Assembly: GCA_016293845.1 (NCBI GenBank)
Contig: JAEDDH010000005.1
Coordinates: 62,001 to 126,000, forward strand
Direction: 5' to 3'
DNA length: 64,000 nt
Source: Bacteroidales bacterium
GTDB lineage: Bacteria; Bacteroidota; Bacteroidia; Bacteroidales; UBA3824
Shown: positions 8,749-18,134 of the stretch, piece after piece
Layout of the letters: each line of letters begins with the position of its first letter
Position numbering within the stretch: position 1 is the first letter of the stretch
Notes under the pieces: model-generated
Databases searched by the model: none
Told to the model about the DNA's origin: nothing
What the model saw: the letters and a program-made list of their open reading frames with translations, nothing else
Made by a program: the position numbers and the translations under genes

Positions 8749-9091
8749 ATGGAAACAACAATGAGCCATAATCCCACAGTGATGCACTATTGGAATAAGG
8801 TTAAAGATTGGACCTCGAGAATTCTCAAAAATTAGAATTAGGCCTTATGCTAATGGAGAGCGTTAAAACTGCCTTTACAACAGATAGCAACGAAAAAGAT
8901 CTATGGGAAAAAAAATGTGGAACGAACCTGTAACACCTTATACCAAAGAAGAAATAAACGCACGAATTGATCAATCAGAACGGGAATTGGCGGCGCTACT
9001 TGGTCAAGATAGAGAAGAAGTATTTCGCGAACTTGAAGACGTATTCGCTCTTGAAGATGTAGAAACAAAAATGGAATATGAAATGGTGTAG
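8749..9091 (+). pseudogene. Frameshifted antitoxin-like gene of a toxin-antitoxin pair
   Basis: An ATG at 8749 opens a frame (NPTVMHYWNKVKDW) that stops at 8835. A second frame continues from about 8822 (QKLELGLMLMESVKTAF, then DSNEKDLWEK) up to an A8 run at about 8905. A third frame, open from 8903, carries the rest (MWNEPVTPYTKEEINARID, then a Glu-rich helical end) to the stop at 9091. Read together, the three pieces make one continuous protein of about 110 residues, so this appears to be a single antitoxin-like gene with two frameshifts. If the shifts are real, only the 62-residue C-terminal part starting at 8903 could be translated, and it could still bind the toxin. It lies 5 bases upstream of a RelE/ParE-like frame. 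Confidence 0.6.
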
Positions 9092-9096
9092 ACGAT

Positions 9097-9354
9097 ATGA
9101 AGAGAGTTATATGGACACCGTTTGCCAATAGTGAAATGTTCAAAACAGCGTTATATATAAAAAATACTTTTGGTAAAACAGCGAAAGATAAGTTTGTTAA
9201 AGCAGTTATTAATGCCAATAAATTAATAAGTTCCAATCCTTTTATAGAAAAATGTAATAAGATTATTTATTGTGATAATGTAGACCATATATCAATAGTT
9301 GATTTTTGGGATTGTCGGCGCGACCCTAACGCCCTTGTCTCGCAAGTAACATAA
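9097..9354 (+). pseudogene. RelE/ParE-type toxin with internal deletion
   Basis: Frame of 85 residues. The start MKRVIWTPFANSEMFK and the end NKIIYCDNVDHISIVDFWDC (shortly before the Arg-Arg-Asp-Pro near the C-terminus) are the two ends of a RelE/ParE-superfamily toxin. Members are usually 95-105 residues; here SSNPFIEKC joins directly to NKIIY, so about 20-25 residues of the middle, including the conserved basic-strand region, seem to be missing. It follows the antitoxin-like frame by 5 bases, the usual arrangement. A short active variant cannot be excluded. Confidence 0.6.
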
Positions 9355-9489
9355 ATTCTTCAACCATCTGAAACTTACATTTTTACAGCGATAGGATAAT
9401 TTTTATAAAAAAAAATCGTTTTTATCAATACGCTATAACAAAAATTATTATTACCTTTATGCCTGAATTTTAAAATAGATTCTTCTAAT

Positions 9490-9879
9490 ATGGACAGAAT
9501 ACAGATAGCCGGAACAGACAAATCGCCGGAGGTTGATTTTAATCCTGCCGAGGGTACTCTTATGCTCAAAGGCCGCTCACTTGTAGAGGATTCCGAAAGT
9601 TTCTACCTCCCTCTCGTGGAATGGATTCAAAAATATATCGAAAACCCAAAGGAGGGTACTATTATTGACTTTAAGTTTGAGTACTTTAATACAAGTTGTT
9701 CTAAGTGGCTCATTACCATCACAAAGGCACTCAAAACCCTTTACGAAAAAGATCCTTCTACGCAAATTAATTGGTATTATGAAGACGACGACGTGCTTGA
9801 GTACGGCGAAGTAATCTGCGACCTCGTGGATATTCCTATCAATATGATTGATATGGAACCCGAAGAGGAAGAATTGTAA
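9490..9879 (+). CDS. SiaC-like regulatory phosphoprotein (DUF1987)
   Basis: Protein of 129 residues matching DUF1987/SiaC: KSPEVDFNPAEGTLMLKGRS at the start, then FEYFNTSCSKWL with Thr68 in the position that is reversibly phosphorylated in Pseudomonas aeruginosa SiaC by the kinase SiaB and the PP2C phosphatase SiaA. The C-terminus is acidic. In Pseudomonas, unphosphorylated SiaC binds a diguanylate cyclase. Here no SiaB or cyclase gene is adjacent, but three SpoIIE/PP2C-type genes, one a remnant, lie within 20 kb, so a phosphatase partner is available. A rho-independent terminator follows at 9911. The gene is monocistronic by its surroundings. Confidence 0.87.
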   Translation: MDRIQIAGTDKSPEVDFNPAEGTLMLKGRSLVEDSESFYLPLVEWIQKYIENPKEGTIIDFKFEYFNTSCSKWLITITKALKTLYEKDPSTQINWYYEDDDVLEYGEVICDLVDIPINMIDMEPEEEEL

Positions 9880-9910
9880 TTGGTTATAGTGGTTATTTGA
9901 TTATTATGAG

Positions 9911-9947
9911 ACGGATTCCTTGGCTCGACTGCGGATCCGTTTTTTTT
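9911..9947 (+). terminator. Rho-independent terminator after the SiaC-like gene
   Basis: A hairpin pairs ACGGATTCC (9911-9919) with GGATCCGT (9933-9940), with one unpaired T, and is followed by seven T. It sits 31 bases after the stop of the SiaC-like gene. The T tract overlaps a possible TTG start for the next frame, which supports the ATG at 9961 instead. Confidence 0.75.
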
Positions 9948-9960
9948 GTTCCTATACTTT

Positions 9961-11856
9961 ATGGCAGCTAACTATCTAAAAGACTTTATTCAGCAACTCA
10001 GCAATTTAGACGAACTGAAAACTATCGATTGCTTTGTTGACCCCGTGCTTCAGATATCTGAGTTTAGCGATCGCGAGTGCAAGCAGCCCGGCGGCGGCAA
10101 GGCTCTTTTGTTTACCAACACCGGCACCGATTTCCCTGTGGTTACCAATATCTACGGCAGTCTTAAACGTATCTGCGCCGCTCTCCGTTGCAACAATCTG
10201 AGCGACAAGGAAAATGAAATCAAGCAGTTTTTTGAGATGCTCACCGCTCCTAAGGATACTTTGGCTAAGAAACTATCCACGCTGCCTAAGTTGGGACAGA
10301 TAGCAGGATTTTTCCCGAAAGTGGTTTCTGGTCGTGGTGATTGTCAGCAGGTGGTGATGCACAACCCCGACCTTTCAAAAATTCCTGTGCTGAAAACTTG
10401 GCCTTGCGATGGCGGACGATTTATCACTCTACCGATGGTCAACACTAAAGACCCACTCACTGGTGTTCGTAATCTGGGTATGTATCGTGTGCAGATTCTT
10501 ACCAACGACTCTACCGCTATGCATTGGCACCGTCACAAAACTGGTGCTCGCCATTACGAGGTTTATAAATCGCTCGGCAAACGTATGCCCGTAGCCATAG
10601 CCATCGGAGGCGACCCTGTGTACGCATATTCTGCCACTGCGCCTCTGCCCGATGGAGTAGACGAGTATTTGCTTGCAGGTTTCTTACGTCACAAGCGTGT
10701 AAGCCTTGTTAAGTGCGTTACACAGCCTGAGATAGAAGTGCCTGCCGATGTGGATTTTGTAATTGAGGGATATATCGACCCTGCCGAGGAACTTGTTTGG
10801 GAGGGTCCTTTCGGTGATCATACTGGTTTCTATTCGCTTGCCGATTATTATCCAAAGGTTCACGTTACGGCAATAACTCACCGAAAAGATGCTATTTATC
10901 CTGCCACTATCGTGGGTATTCCGCCTATGGAAGATGCCTACATTGCCGTTGCCACTGAGCAGATTTTTAAGTTTCCCATCAAAGCGGCGTTTGTGCCCGA
11001 GTTGGAGGATATGCACATGCCCGACTGCGGCGTACAGCACAATATTGTTATCGCCAAAATTAATTCTCAATATCCTGGCAATGCAGTTAAGGTGAAAAAT
11101 GCTCTGTGGGGAGCGGGACAGATGATGTTTAACAAAATTCTGATTGTTACTGATACCGAAGTGCCTTTGACCTCTTACAGCCAATTGTTTAAAGATTGTT
11201 TACAATATTTTGAACCTCAGCGCGACGTGTATATTGATAGGGGAGGGGTGTCGGATGTGTTAGACCATTCTTCGCGTAACTTTGCCTGTGGCGGAAAACT
11301 TATGACGGATGTTACTGCAAAGGATACAAAATCAGCGCAATGTCCAGGTAGTATTGATACAGGGAGCATTATTCACCATTTTTCTGAAATTGCTGATATT
11401 GATACCTCTTTGCTTTCGCAAGGAATATCGGTTGCTATAATATATATAAGGTGTAAGCAAAAAAACACCGTGCGCACAATAGCCGAAAACGTAGGTGCAA
11501 CATCAGGTGTAAAAATAATACTTTTTGTAGATGAAGGATTGCCGCACAATGATATTAATGCAGCCTTATGGTATTCAGCCGGAAACATTGACCCCGCAAC
11601 CGATTGTTATGTAATTGACAATCAATGCGGAGGCTGTCTCTGTGCCGATGCTACTGCTAAAACCTTGTCTGCCGATGGTTTTACTCGCCAATGGCCTTCC
11701 GCCGTGGTAATGGATTCCAAAACCGTGGCGGAGGTTGACATGATGCAGAATGATATTTTTGGTACAATAATACCCTCGCCGTCGCAGAGGTTTGAAAAAC
11801 TCTGCAATGGAGAGGCAGTGAGGTATGCAAACAATTCCTATTCAACAAACTTATAA
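9961..11856 (+). CDS. ubiD: UbiD-family decarboxylase
   Basis: Protein of 631 residues from the ATG at 9961, which is preferred because an upstream TTG at 9946 lies inside the preceding terminator. It is a UbiD-type decarboxylase, which in most members needs prenylated FMN. Seen are GGGKALLF near the N-terminus, the central MHWHRHKTGARHYE and VWEGPFGDHTGFYSLADYYP blocks and the late ALWGAGQMMFNKI helix. Bacteroidetes members of this length usually act in quinone biosynthesis, probably menaquinone; that role is inferred. The flavin-maturing UbiX is not in this window. Its 3' end overlaps that of the convergent response regulator gene by 19 bases. Confidence 0.88.
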   Translation: MAANYLKDFIQQLSNLDELKTIDCFVDPVLQISEFSDRECKQPGGGKALLFTNTGTDFPVVTNIYGSLKRICAALRCNNLSDKENEIKQFFEMLTAPKDTLAKKLSTLPKLGQIAGFFPKVVSGRGDCQQVVMHNPDLSKIPVLKTWPCDGGRFITLPMVNTKDPLTGVRNLGMYRVQILTNDSTAMHWHRHKTGARHYEVYKSLGKRMPVAIAIGGDPVYAYSATAPLPDGVDEYLLAGFLRHKRVSLVKCVTQPEIEVPADVDFVIEGYIDPAEELVWEGPFGDHTGFYSLADYYPKVHVTAITHRKDAIYPATIVGIPPMEDAYIAVATEQIFKFPIKAAFVPELEDMHMPDCGVQHNIVIAKINSQYPGNAVKVKNALWGAGQMMFNKILIVTDTEVPLTSYSQLFKDCLQYFEPQRDVYIDRGGVSDVLDHSSRNFACGGKLMTDVTAKDTKSAQCPGSIDTGSIIHHFSEIADIDTSLLSQGISVAIIYIRCKQKNTVRTIAENVGATSGVKIILFVDEGLPHNDINAALWYSAGNIDPATDCYVIDNQCGGCLCADATAKTLSADGFTRQWPSAVVMDSKTVAEVDMMQNDIFGTIIPSPSQRFEKLCNGEAVRYANNSYSTNL

Positions 11857-12545
11857 CCAACTCCTTTGACGGTGCTGATATAGTTCTCGCCGATTTTTTC
11901 GCGGAGTTTGCGGATATGCACGTCGATGGTGCGGTCGCCAACCACAATGGTGTCGCCCCAGATGGTATTGTAAATTTCGTCGCGGGTGAATACCTTTTCG
12001 GGTTTGGAGATGAGCAACAGCAACAACTGGAACTCTTTGCGAGGCAACGCAAGTTTTTTGCCCTTGTGAGTTACGGTGTATTTCTCCTTGTCGATGATGA
12101 GGTCGCCAAGAGTGATAATTGTGGTGTCTGGTTCGGTGCTTTCGCCGTCTTCGCTAAAACCGAAACGTTTTAGCAGCGCTGTTACGCGGCTGGTGAGTAC
12201 TTTCGGTTTAATGGGCTTAGAAATGTAGTCGTCGGCACCAGCCTCAAAACCAGCAATTTGCGAGTAGTCTTCGCTACGGGCAGTGAGAAATGCGATAACC
12301 GATTTATTAAGAGCGGGAATCTTGCGCAATTCTTCGCAGGTTTCAATGCCGTCCATTTGGGGCATCATCACGTCCAAGATTATCAAGTGGGGTACAATTT
12401 CTTTAGCCAACTTGATAGCGTCTTTGCCATTTGAGGCGGTAGTTACTTTGAACCCAGCTTTGGTAAGGTTGTGCGTCAGAAATACGAGAATGTCCTCTTC
12501 GTCGTCTACCAAAAGGATTTTGTAATTGTTTGATGTCTTTGCCAT
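11838..12545 (-). CDS. OmpR/PhoB-family response regulator
   Basis: Cytoplasmic regulator of 235 residues. The receiver domain (about 8-125) has the acidic pair D14/D15, phospho-acceptor D58 in IILDVMMP and the TARSED and KPIKP segments. The winged-helix DNA-binding domain (about 140-234) ends with TIDVHIRKLREKIGENYIST and a VKGVGYKF wing. It lies 1 base downstream of a histidine kinase gene, so the two form a two-component pair, of the kind named PhoB/PhoR or RprY/RprX in this phylum. The signal is not visible. Confidence 0.93.
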   Translation of the reverse strand: MAKTSNNYKILLVDDEEDILVFLTHNLTKAGFKVTTASNGKDAIKLAKEIVPHLIILDVMMPQMDGIETCEELRKIPALNKSVIAFLTARSEDYSQIAGFEAGADDYISKPIKPKVLTSRVTALLKRFGFSEDGESTEPDTTIITLGDLIIDKEKYTVTHKGKKLALPRKEFQLLLLLISKPEKVFTRDEIYNTIWGDTIVVGDRTIDVHIRKLREKIGENYISTVKGVGYKFVE

Positions 12546-12546
12546 T

Positions 12547-13599
12547 TTATTCTGCTTTTTTTAGTGTGAACGAGAAAGTTGTTCCTTCGTTTATTTTGCT
12601 TTTAACGGTTATAAGTTCGCCGTGAGCTTCGATAATGTGTTTTACAATCGAAAGTCCGAGACCAGTGCCCCCGGTTTGAGAACTGCGGCTCTTGTCAACG
12701 CGGAAAAATCGCTCGAAAACTCTTTGTAAGTGGCTTTCTTCAATGCCTATTCCGTCGTCTTGAACCTCAATGAGCCATTTGTTTCCAATGTCAAATACTC
12801 CTATAGTGGTGTGGCCATTTTCTTTGCCGTAGTTGATAGAGTTTACCACGAGGTTTGACAGCACTTCGTAAATTTTTTCTTTGTCGCCTTTGCACATTGC
12901 TGCGCCCGTGGGAGCCGATGACAGCGAGAGTGTTATGTTGCGAGTTTTGGCTTTTATTTCGTAAAACTCTATAACGTCCTCGATACTTTTCTTTATATCG
13001 AAATTTTCGATAATAAGTTTCAACGCACCCGCCTCAAATTTAGAAATTGTTCCAAGGTCTTCTACTATTTTGATTAACCTTGCCACGTTTTTTTCGGCGC
13101 GGTCGAGATATTTCATGTTTATATCTTGATCTTCTAATCCGCTATCGATTAGAGTGTTGATATATCCTTGGATGTTAAATAGCGGGGTTTTTAATTCGTG
13201 CGACACATTGCCGAGAAACTCCTTGCGGTATTTTTCATTGTCTTTGAGCAGAGCAATTTCGCGAGTACGGTCTTTTGCCCATTTTGCCACGTCTTCGTTT
13301 ACCTCGGCTATTATGGTGTCGAGGCTCATATCGTTTTTTTCTTTGTCGTGTCCTTTGTCGTGCTCTTTGTCGCTTGTGGGGGCTACGGGTGTGCCAGCTG
13401 CGTATACACGGGCAATGTTGCCAATAATAATTTTTTGAAACATCACGTACAGCACCACAGCCTGCACCACCAAAAGCAAAATCAGCATCACCACCTCTAT
13501 GGGTTTGATTCCGCTGCTAATCATCATTGCAATGGCTTCAAGTGTCGTAAACAGCGCAGACGCTGCTACAGATAGTATTATGTGCCTCTTTTTGTCCAT
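12547..13599 (-). CDS. Membrane sensor histidine kinase (PhoR-like)
   Basis: Protein of 350 residues with two closely spaced membrane helices (about 6-28 and 35-55) and almost no periplasmic loop, a charged linker (72-95, rich in His/Lys/Asp), a HisKA domain with phospho-acceptor H134 in GNVSHELKTP and a HATPase_c domain (about 240-348) with DDGIGIEESH and GGTGLGLSIVKHI. The tiny loop argues for sensing membrane or intracellular cues, or a partner protein. The gene precedes its response regulator by 1 base. Confidence 0.92.
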   Translation of the reverse strand: MDKKRHIILSVAASALFTTLEAIAMMISSGIKPIEVVMLILLLVVQAVVLYVMFQKIIIGNIARVYAAGTPVAPTSDKEHDKGHDKEKNDMSLDTIIAEVNEDVAKWAKDRTREIALLKDNEKYRKEFLGNVSHELKTPLFNIQGYINTLIDSGLEDQDINMKYLDRAEKNVARLIKIVEDLGTISKFEAGALKLIIENFDIKKSIEDVIEFYEIKAKTRNITLSLSSAPTGAAMCKGDKEKIYEVLSNLVVNSINYGKENGHTTIGVFDIGNKWLIEVQDDGIGIEESHLQRVFERFFRVDKSRSSQTGGTGLGLSIVKHIIEAHGELITVKSKINEGTTFSFTLKKAE

Positions 13600-13659
13600 T
13601 TTTGTTTTATTTTGATAGGCAAATTTAATAATAAAATAATAAAACCGACAAATATTTAG

Positions 13660-15009
13660 CTAAAAAACTTTTTTCACCTCGGTTCCAAGTATCCGGCAAC
13701 CATTGTGTGTAATGAGTATGTCATCTTCGATGCGTATACCTCCAAAATCGCTGTATGTAAGTGCTTTCTCGTAATTTATAAAGTCCGCAAAACGCTTTTC
13801 GGCTTGCCATTTTTGCATTAAATAAGGTATAAAATATATGCCGGGTTCGTTGGTGAGGGTCATATTTTCTTCTAATCCGAGGGCGTAACGCAGGTTGCAG
13901 AGTCCAAACTGAGTGCTGCGCTTGGTGTTTTGGTTGTATCCAAAATTGTCTTCACCGAGGTTTTCCATATCGTGAACGTCGAGACCGATGAGGTGTCCTA
14001 TGCCATGAGGGAAGAATAGTGCGTATGCCCCTTGACTGATAATGTCGTCGGTGCTGCCTTTGAGCAATCCAACATTTTTTAATCCTTCGGTAATAACGCG
14101 GGCTGCAGTAAGGTGCACGTTGAGCCATGTTTCGCCGGGTCGGGCTGTGTTAAAAACTGCTTTTTGCGCATCAAGCACAATGTTGTAAATCTCTTTTTGT
14201 TGAGCAGAAAACTTGCCTCCAACGGGTACAGAGCGGGTCATATCGCCGGCGTAATGACTGTCGGTTTCGGCACCAATGTCGGCAAGGAGTATTCTCCCTT
14301 TTTGTAAAGGCTCTTTTGAGGCGTAAGGTTGATGAAAAATTTCGCCGTGAGTGGTTACAATTGGGGGAAACGAGTAGAAATAACCCTCTTTGAGAAAAAT
14401 TCTGTATAATGATGCTCGAATCTTTTTTTCTGATTCGCAACAAGCGGGGTCGGTAACTGTGTCTATTACAAACTGTTCCATAATACCTGTAATGCTTGCG
14501 GCGCGTTCTATCTCTGCAATTTCTTGAGGTTCTTTTATTTTACGCATTGAGGCAATGGCGCTAATCAGTGCGGGCGAGTTTTCTTTTTGGTTGGAGGATA
14601 TTATTGATTTTACAAAATTTTCCACCTTGCTTTGATATGGTTTTAGATAATGTATAATGGCATTATGACGTAATAAATCAGTAATTTGCCAAAGGTTACC
14701 TGAATTTTTTATTCCAGTCATTTGGGCGTATTGCTCAATGGTAGGTGTTTCGCCTGTCCAAATAATATCATCAGGTGTGGGATTATTACCAAAAAGATAT
14801 TCGTTGCCGGTGTCGCAATCCAAAACGGCGCATAATTCGGGTGCGTCGATACCTATATAATATAAAAAGGTGCTGTCTTGCCTAAACGGGTAGGTATTGG
14901 ATGCGTAATTATAAGGTGTTTCAAAATTTCCGGGTAAGAGAATAATTCCGTTGCCCACACTTTTCATCAATTTTTGTCGCCGAATGGCGTAGGTTTCTTT
15001 ATCAAACAT
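13660..15009 (-). CDS. pepP: Xaa-Pro aminopeptidase (M24B)
   Basis: Protein of 449 residues from ATG 15009 (MFDKETYAIRRQKLMKSVGN); the frame is open upstream, but that extension is Phe/Lys-rich and unlike the family. It has an N-terminal creatinase-like domain and a pita-bread M24 domain with the dimetal ligands in LADIGAETDSHYAGDMTRSV (two Asp), HGIGHLIGLDVHD (His), TNEPGIYF (Glu) and GGIRIEDDI (Glu). The enzyme removes an N-terminal residue next to proline in peptides, in the cytoplasm. It is divergent from the gene at 15141. Confidence 0.9.
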   Translation of the reverse strand: MFDKETYAIRRQKLMKSVGNGIILLPGNFETPYNYASNTYPFRQDSTFLYYIGIDAPELCAVLDCDTGNEYLFGNNPTPDDIIWTGETPTIEQYAQMTGIKNSGNLWQITDLLRHNAIIHYLKPYQSKVENFVKSIISSNQKENSPALISAIASMRKIKEPQEIAEIERAASITGIMEQFVIDTVTDPACCESEKKIRASLYRIFLKEGYFYSFPPIVTTHGEIFHQPYASKEPLQKGRILLADIGAETDSHYAGDMTRSVPVGGKFSAQQKEIYNIVLDAQKAVFNTARPGETWLNVHLTAARVITEGLKNVGLLKGSTDDIISQGAYALFFPHGIGHLIGLDVHDMENLGEDNFGYNQNTKRSTQFGLCNLRYALGLEENMTLTNEPGIYFIPYLMQKWQAEKRFADFINYEKALTYSDFGGIRIEDDILITHNGCRILGTEVKKVF

Positions 15010-15140
15010 GGTCTTCGCAATGTTAATTTTTCGGAAAAATATACAATTTTCTAATTTTTTGCAAAAAAATGCGCGAAAAAATATTTTTGGGCAAGGCTTT
15101 TGCAAAAAGGATAAATGTAATCTATTAAAACTCTAATATC

Positions 15141-15857
15141 ATGCCGTACAGAAGATTACCAAATACCGACGCAGCCCGAGTAAGAGCTCTAAAACGCGCT
15201 CTTGAACTCGGTAAAAAATATTCGCCCGAAACGCTTGCTTTCAAACAATCTACTTTGAACAAGATTTTGGCGTTTCTCCCTGTTTTTGAGCAGGCTATCC
15301 TAATGCAGAAAGAATCTCATACCCGTCAGGTTACCAATAGCAACGAGTATTCATCGGCGTTGAAAAAGGCGCGGTTGTATATTTCGCACTTTATACAGGT
15401 GTTTAACTTTGCCATTGTGCGTGGCGAAATCAAACCCGAGGCACGTAAGTTCTTTGGTATCAATCCAAAAGATTCGCGCGTACCCGACCTTGTCACCGAA
15501 GCCGAAGTGATTGAGTGGGGCAAACGCATTATCAAAGGCGAAAACGACCGCATTGTAAAGCGCGGCACTCCTGTGCTCAACCCTAAAATTGCCGTTGTTA
15601 AGGTATATTTCGACGAGTTTGTAGAAAAACTCAATTTTCAGAAAATGCTCCAAAGTATAAGTGTGAGGGCAAATGCCAAGGTTTCGGAGATGCGTCCCGA
15701 ATGTGATGAGCTCATCACCCTACTTTGGAACGAAATTGAAAACTATTATAGCGACGAAACCCCCGCCCACAAGCGCGAACAGGCTTCTTACTACGGTGTT
15801 TCGTATGTATACCGTCCCCGTGAGCGTGCTGCGGGTCAATTGTCAGCCGCCTCGTAA
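15141..15857 (+). CDS. Conserved Bacteroidetes protein of unknown function
   Basis: Protein of 238 residues, mostly helical and charged, opening with MPYRRLPNTDAARVRALKRA. I recognise this type of protein from Bacteroidales genomes but know of no function. Tyr- and Arg-rich pieces (YGVSYVYRPRER) stand near the C-terminus. No signal peptide or membrane segment is seen. The next gene starts on the last base of this stop codon (TAATG), so the two are translationally coupled and probably work together. Confidence 0.75.
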   Translation: MPYRRLPNTDAARVRALKRALELGKKYSPETLAFKQSTLNKILAFLPVFEQAILMQKESHTRQVTNSNEYSSALKKARLYISHFIQVFNFAIVRGEIKPEARKFFGINPKDSRVPDLVTEAEVIEWGKRIIKGENDRIVKRGTPVLNPKIAVVKVYFDEFVEKLNFQKMLQSISVRANAKVSEMRPECDELITLLWNEIENYYSDETPAHKREQASYYGVSYVYRPRERAAGQLSAAS

Positions 15858-16600
15858 TGTTTTACGTAAACAGACGGTCGTCGGTATTGTGCTGCCTGCT
15901 TGGTACAATGGTAACGTTGGCAGGATTTATCGGATTGATTTGCTATGGCTTTTCGCGTTCGAGTCAAAGGCTCGACGGCATATTGCTTACCACTGCCGAC
16001 GCTCTTCCAAAGGTATTGGAACGGCACGGACAGGCTTGTGTGCTTGCCGACATCTATTCCGACGACGAACTTTATATGCCCGACCTCCACGAGCGTGTGG
16101 TAAAAGGTGCTGTTACTCTTATAGTTCGATGGTCTGACGGTAGTGAAAATGTGCTTTTGGATTGGAACGGCGGAGCAAAATTTCTAAAAGCAGTTTCCGA
16201 GGGCGACTCGGTGGCAACTGCCATTCCTGCCGAATGTGTGGAGTGTGAATTAGAAATATTAGAAAACCCTGAATCTGTGCGACTTGTATCCGAAGGCAAC
16301 CGAGTGTCTGCCACCTATTGCGGCAAGAGTTATTCTCTTGGCGGACGTGCTGTAAAAGGCTCGCCCACAGTGGTTCTCCGTCGCGAATATATGCACTATG
16401 GCAGCCGTGTGGCACTTGTTTACGACAAAGTTAAAACCAGCTATTACTCTGGAAGCAACTATAAAGTGTCGCGCATAACATCATATCAAACAGCAAAACA
16501 GCGCCGTGCCACCATCACCGGCGGAACTGTAATGTTCATACTGCTGATAATGATTGGCGTGGCGCTGTTTTTTGTGCCAGAAAGGAAGTATAAGGGCTAA
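15857..16600 (+). CDS. Two-helix membrane protein of unknown function
   Basis: Protein of 247 residues with an N-terminal membrane helix (about 11-32, LLGTMVTLAGFIGLICYGF) and a C-terminal one (about 220-240, VMFILLIMIGVALFFV), so the roughly 185-residue middle faces one side, probably the periplasm. The middle is rich in beta strands and has a few Cys, with no recognised domain. It is coupled to the upstream gene and overlaps the 3' end of gltX by 4 bases on the other strand. Confidence 0.65.
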   Translation: MFYVNRRSSVLCCLLGTMVTLAGFIGLICYGFSRSSQRLDGILLTTADALPKVLERHGQACVLADIYSDDELYMPDLHERVVKGAVTLIVRWSDGSENVLLDWNGGAKFLKAVSEGDSVATAIPAECVECELEILENPESVRLVSEGNRVSATYCGKSYSLGGRAVKGSPTVVLRREYMHYGSRVALVYDKVKTSYYSGSNYKVSRITSYQTAKQRRATITGGTVMFILLIMIGVALFFVPERKYKG

Positions 16601-18132
16601 ATGGTTATTCCCTTAATCGCTTTATCTATCCTTATAAGTGATTCTTCTTTGCCTAATTGAGCCAGAATATCGAAAATGTGCGGACCTTTGCATTCGCCGC
16701 AGAGGGCAAGACGCATGGGGTTGAGCACTTTGCCAAACGATAGTTCGTTGGCTTTAATCCATTCTGATACAATGTTTTCGATATTATTTGATGTAAAATC
16801 ATTGATACCTTTGAGCTCTTCGGCGGCTTTGGTAAGTATTCCGGGAGTTTCGGCTTTCCAGAATTTCTTTACGTTTACTTCGTCGTATTTTTCAGGTTCG
16901 ATAAAGAAATATTCCGATTCGTGCCAAAGGTCGTGAGTATATTTAGCGCGGTCTTTTACAAGTTCGCAAATCTGCTCGGCACGGTCTTGGGGAACGTCGA
17001 TACCTGCGGCTTTTGCGTCTTCGATGAGGTAAGGTGCAAGAGCCTTAGCCGATGAGCGTTCGATGTACTGCTTGTTGAACCATTTGTTTTTCTCAGGGTC
17101 GAACTTAGAGCCAGCTTTATTAACGTGCTCAAGTGTAAAGAGATGGCAGAGCTCCTCTTTGGTAAATATCTCTTGGTCGGTATTGCCTGGATTCCAGCCT
17201 AATAGAGCCATCATATTAATAAAAGCTTCAGGTAAGAAACCGTACTCTTTATAGCCCTTTGAAAATTCGCCAGTTTTGGGGTCGGTCCAGTTCATCGGGA
17301 AAACGGGGAAACCAAGACGGTCGCCATCACGTTTGCTGAGTTTGCCTTTGCCGTCGGGTTTGAGAATGAGGGGCAAGTGTGCAAACTGCGGCATTGTATC
17401 CTGCCAGCCAAATGCACGATATAATAAGAAGTGCAATGGCAAGCTTGGCAACCACTCTTCGCCGCGAATTACATGGCTGATTTTCATCAAATGGTCGTCA
17501 ACTATGTTGGCAAGATGGTATGTGGGCATTCCGTCAGATTTGAACAGAACTTTGTCGTCAAGTATTGAAGTGTCGGCGTTGATTTCACCGCGGATAATAT
17601 CGTGAAGAACGAGTTTTTCGTTTTCGGGCATTTTAAAACGGATAACATACTGAGCTCCACTGTCTAACAAAGCCTTTACCTCGTCGGCAGGCATTGTGAG
17701 GCTGTTTTTCATAGTGTTGCGAGTGGCGGGTCCGTAGCTCTGCACCGGTGCTTTTTCGGCTTCGAGTTTTTTGCGCATAGCTTCGAGTTCTTCAGGAGTG
17801 TCGAATGCGTAATATGCATTACCGCTATCTACTAATTGCATAGCGTATTGGCGGTAGAGGTGCTTGCGGTCGCTTTGTCGGTATGGACCGTATTCGCCGC
17901 CCTTGATGTCGCTCTCGTCAACATCGAGACCTATCCATTCCAACGATTTTACAATATATTCCTCAGCACCTGGCACAAAGCGTGTTTGGTCGGTGTCTTC
18001 AATTCGGAGAATAAATTTGCCGTTGTGCTTGCGGGCAAATAGATAGTTGAAAAGTGCGGTGCGCACGCCGCCGAGATGCAGTCCTCCTGTTGGACTTGGC
18101 GCAAATCTCACTCTTACTTCTTGGTTTTCCAT
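16597..18132 (-). CDS. gltX: Glutamyl-tRNA synthetase
   Basis: Class I aminoacyl-tRNA synthetase of 511 residues charging tRNA-Glu with glutamate. The HIGH-type motif is in RFAPSPTGGLHLGGVRTALF (about residues 9-28) and the KMSKS-type motif is KLSKRDGD (about 265). The C-terminal anticodon-binding domain is present, so the length is normal. Bacteroidetes also carry glnS (20555-22291), so this enzyme is probably discriminating. It lies 2 bases after kdsB on the same strand and is likely transcribed with it. Confidence 0.96.
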   Translation of the reverse strand: MENQEVRVRFAPSPTGGLHLGGVRTALFNYLFARKHNGKFILRIEDTDQTRFVPGAEEYIVKSLEWIGLDVDESDIKGGEYGPYRQSDRKHLYRQYAMQLVDSGNAYYAFDTPEELEAMRKKLEAEKAPVQSYGPATRNTMKNSLTMPADEVKALLDSGAQYVIRFKMPENEKLVLHDIIRGEINADTSILDDKVLFKSDGMPTYHLANIVDDHLMKISHVIRGEEWLPSLPLHFLLYRAFGWQDTMPQFAHLPLILKPDGKGKLSKRDGDRLGFPVFPMNWTDPKTGEFSKGYKEYGFLPEAFINMMALLGWNPGNTDQEIFTKEELCHLFTLEHVNKAGSKFDPEKNKWFNKQYIERSSAKALAPYLIEDAKAAGIDVPQDRAEQICELVKDRAKYTHDLWHESEYFFIEPEKYDEVNVKKFWKAETPGILTKAAEELKGINDFTSNNIENIVSEWIKANELSFGKVLNPMRLALCGECKGPHIFDILAQLGKEESLIRIDKAIKGITI

Positions 18133-18134
18133 TA

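Noticed and set aside
8749..8835. A separate 28-codon gene
   Set aside because: Its sequence continues in other frames into the antitoxin-like reading, so it is the first part of a frameshifted gene and not a separate peptide.
9946..9960. TTG at 9946 as the UbiD start
   Set aside because: It lies in the T tract of the terminator that ends the upstream gene; the ATG at 9961 is just beyond it and begins the conserved part.
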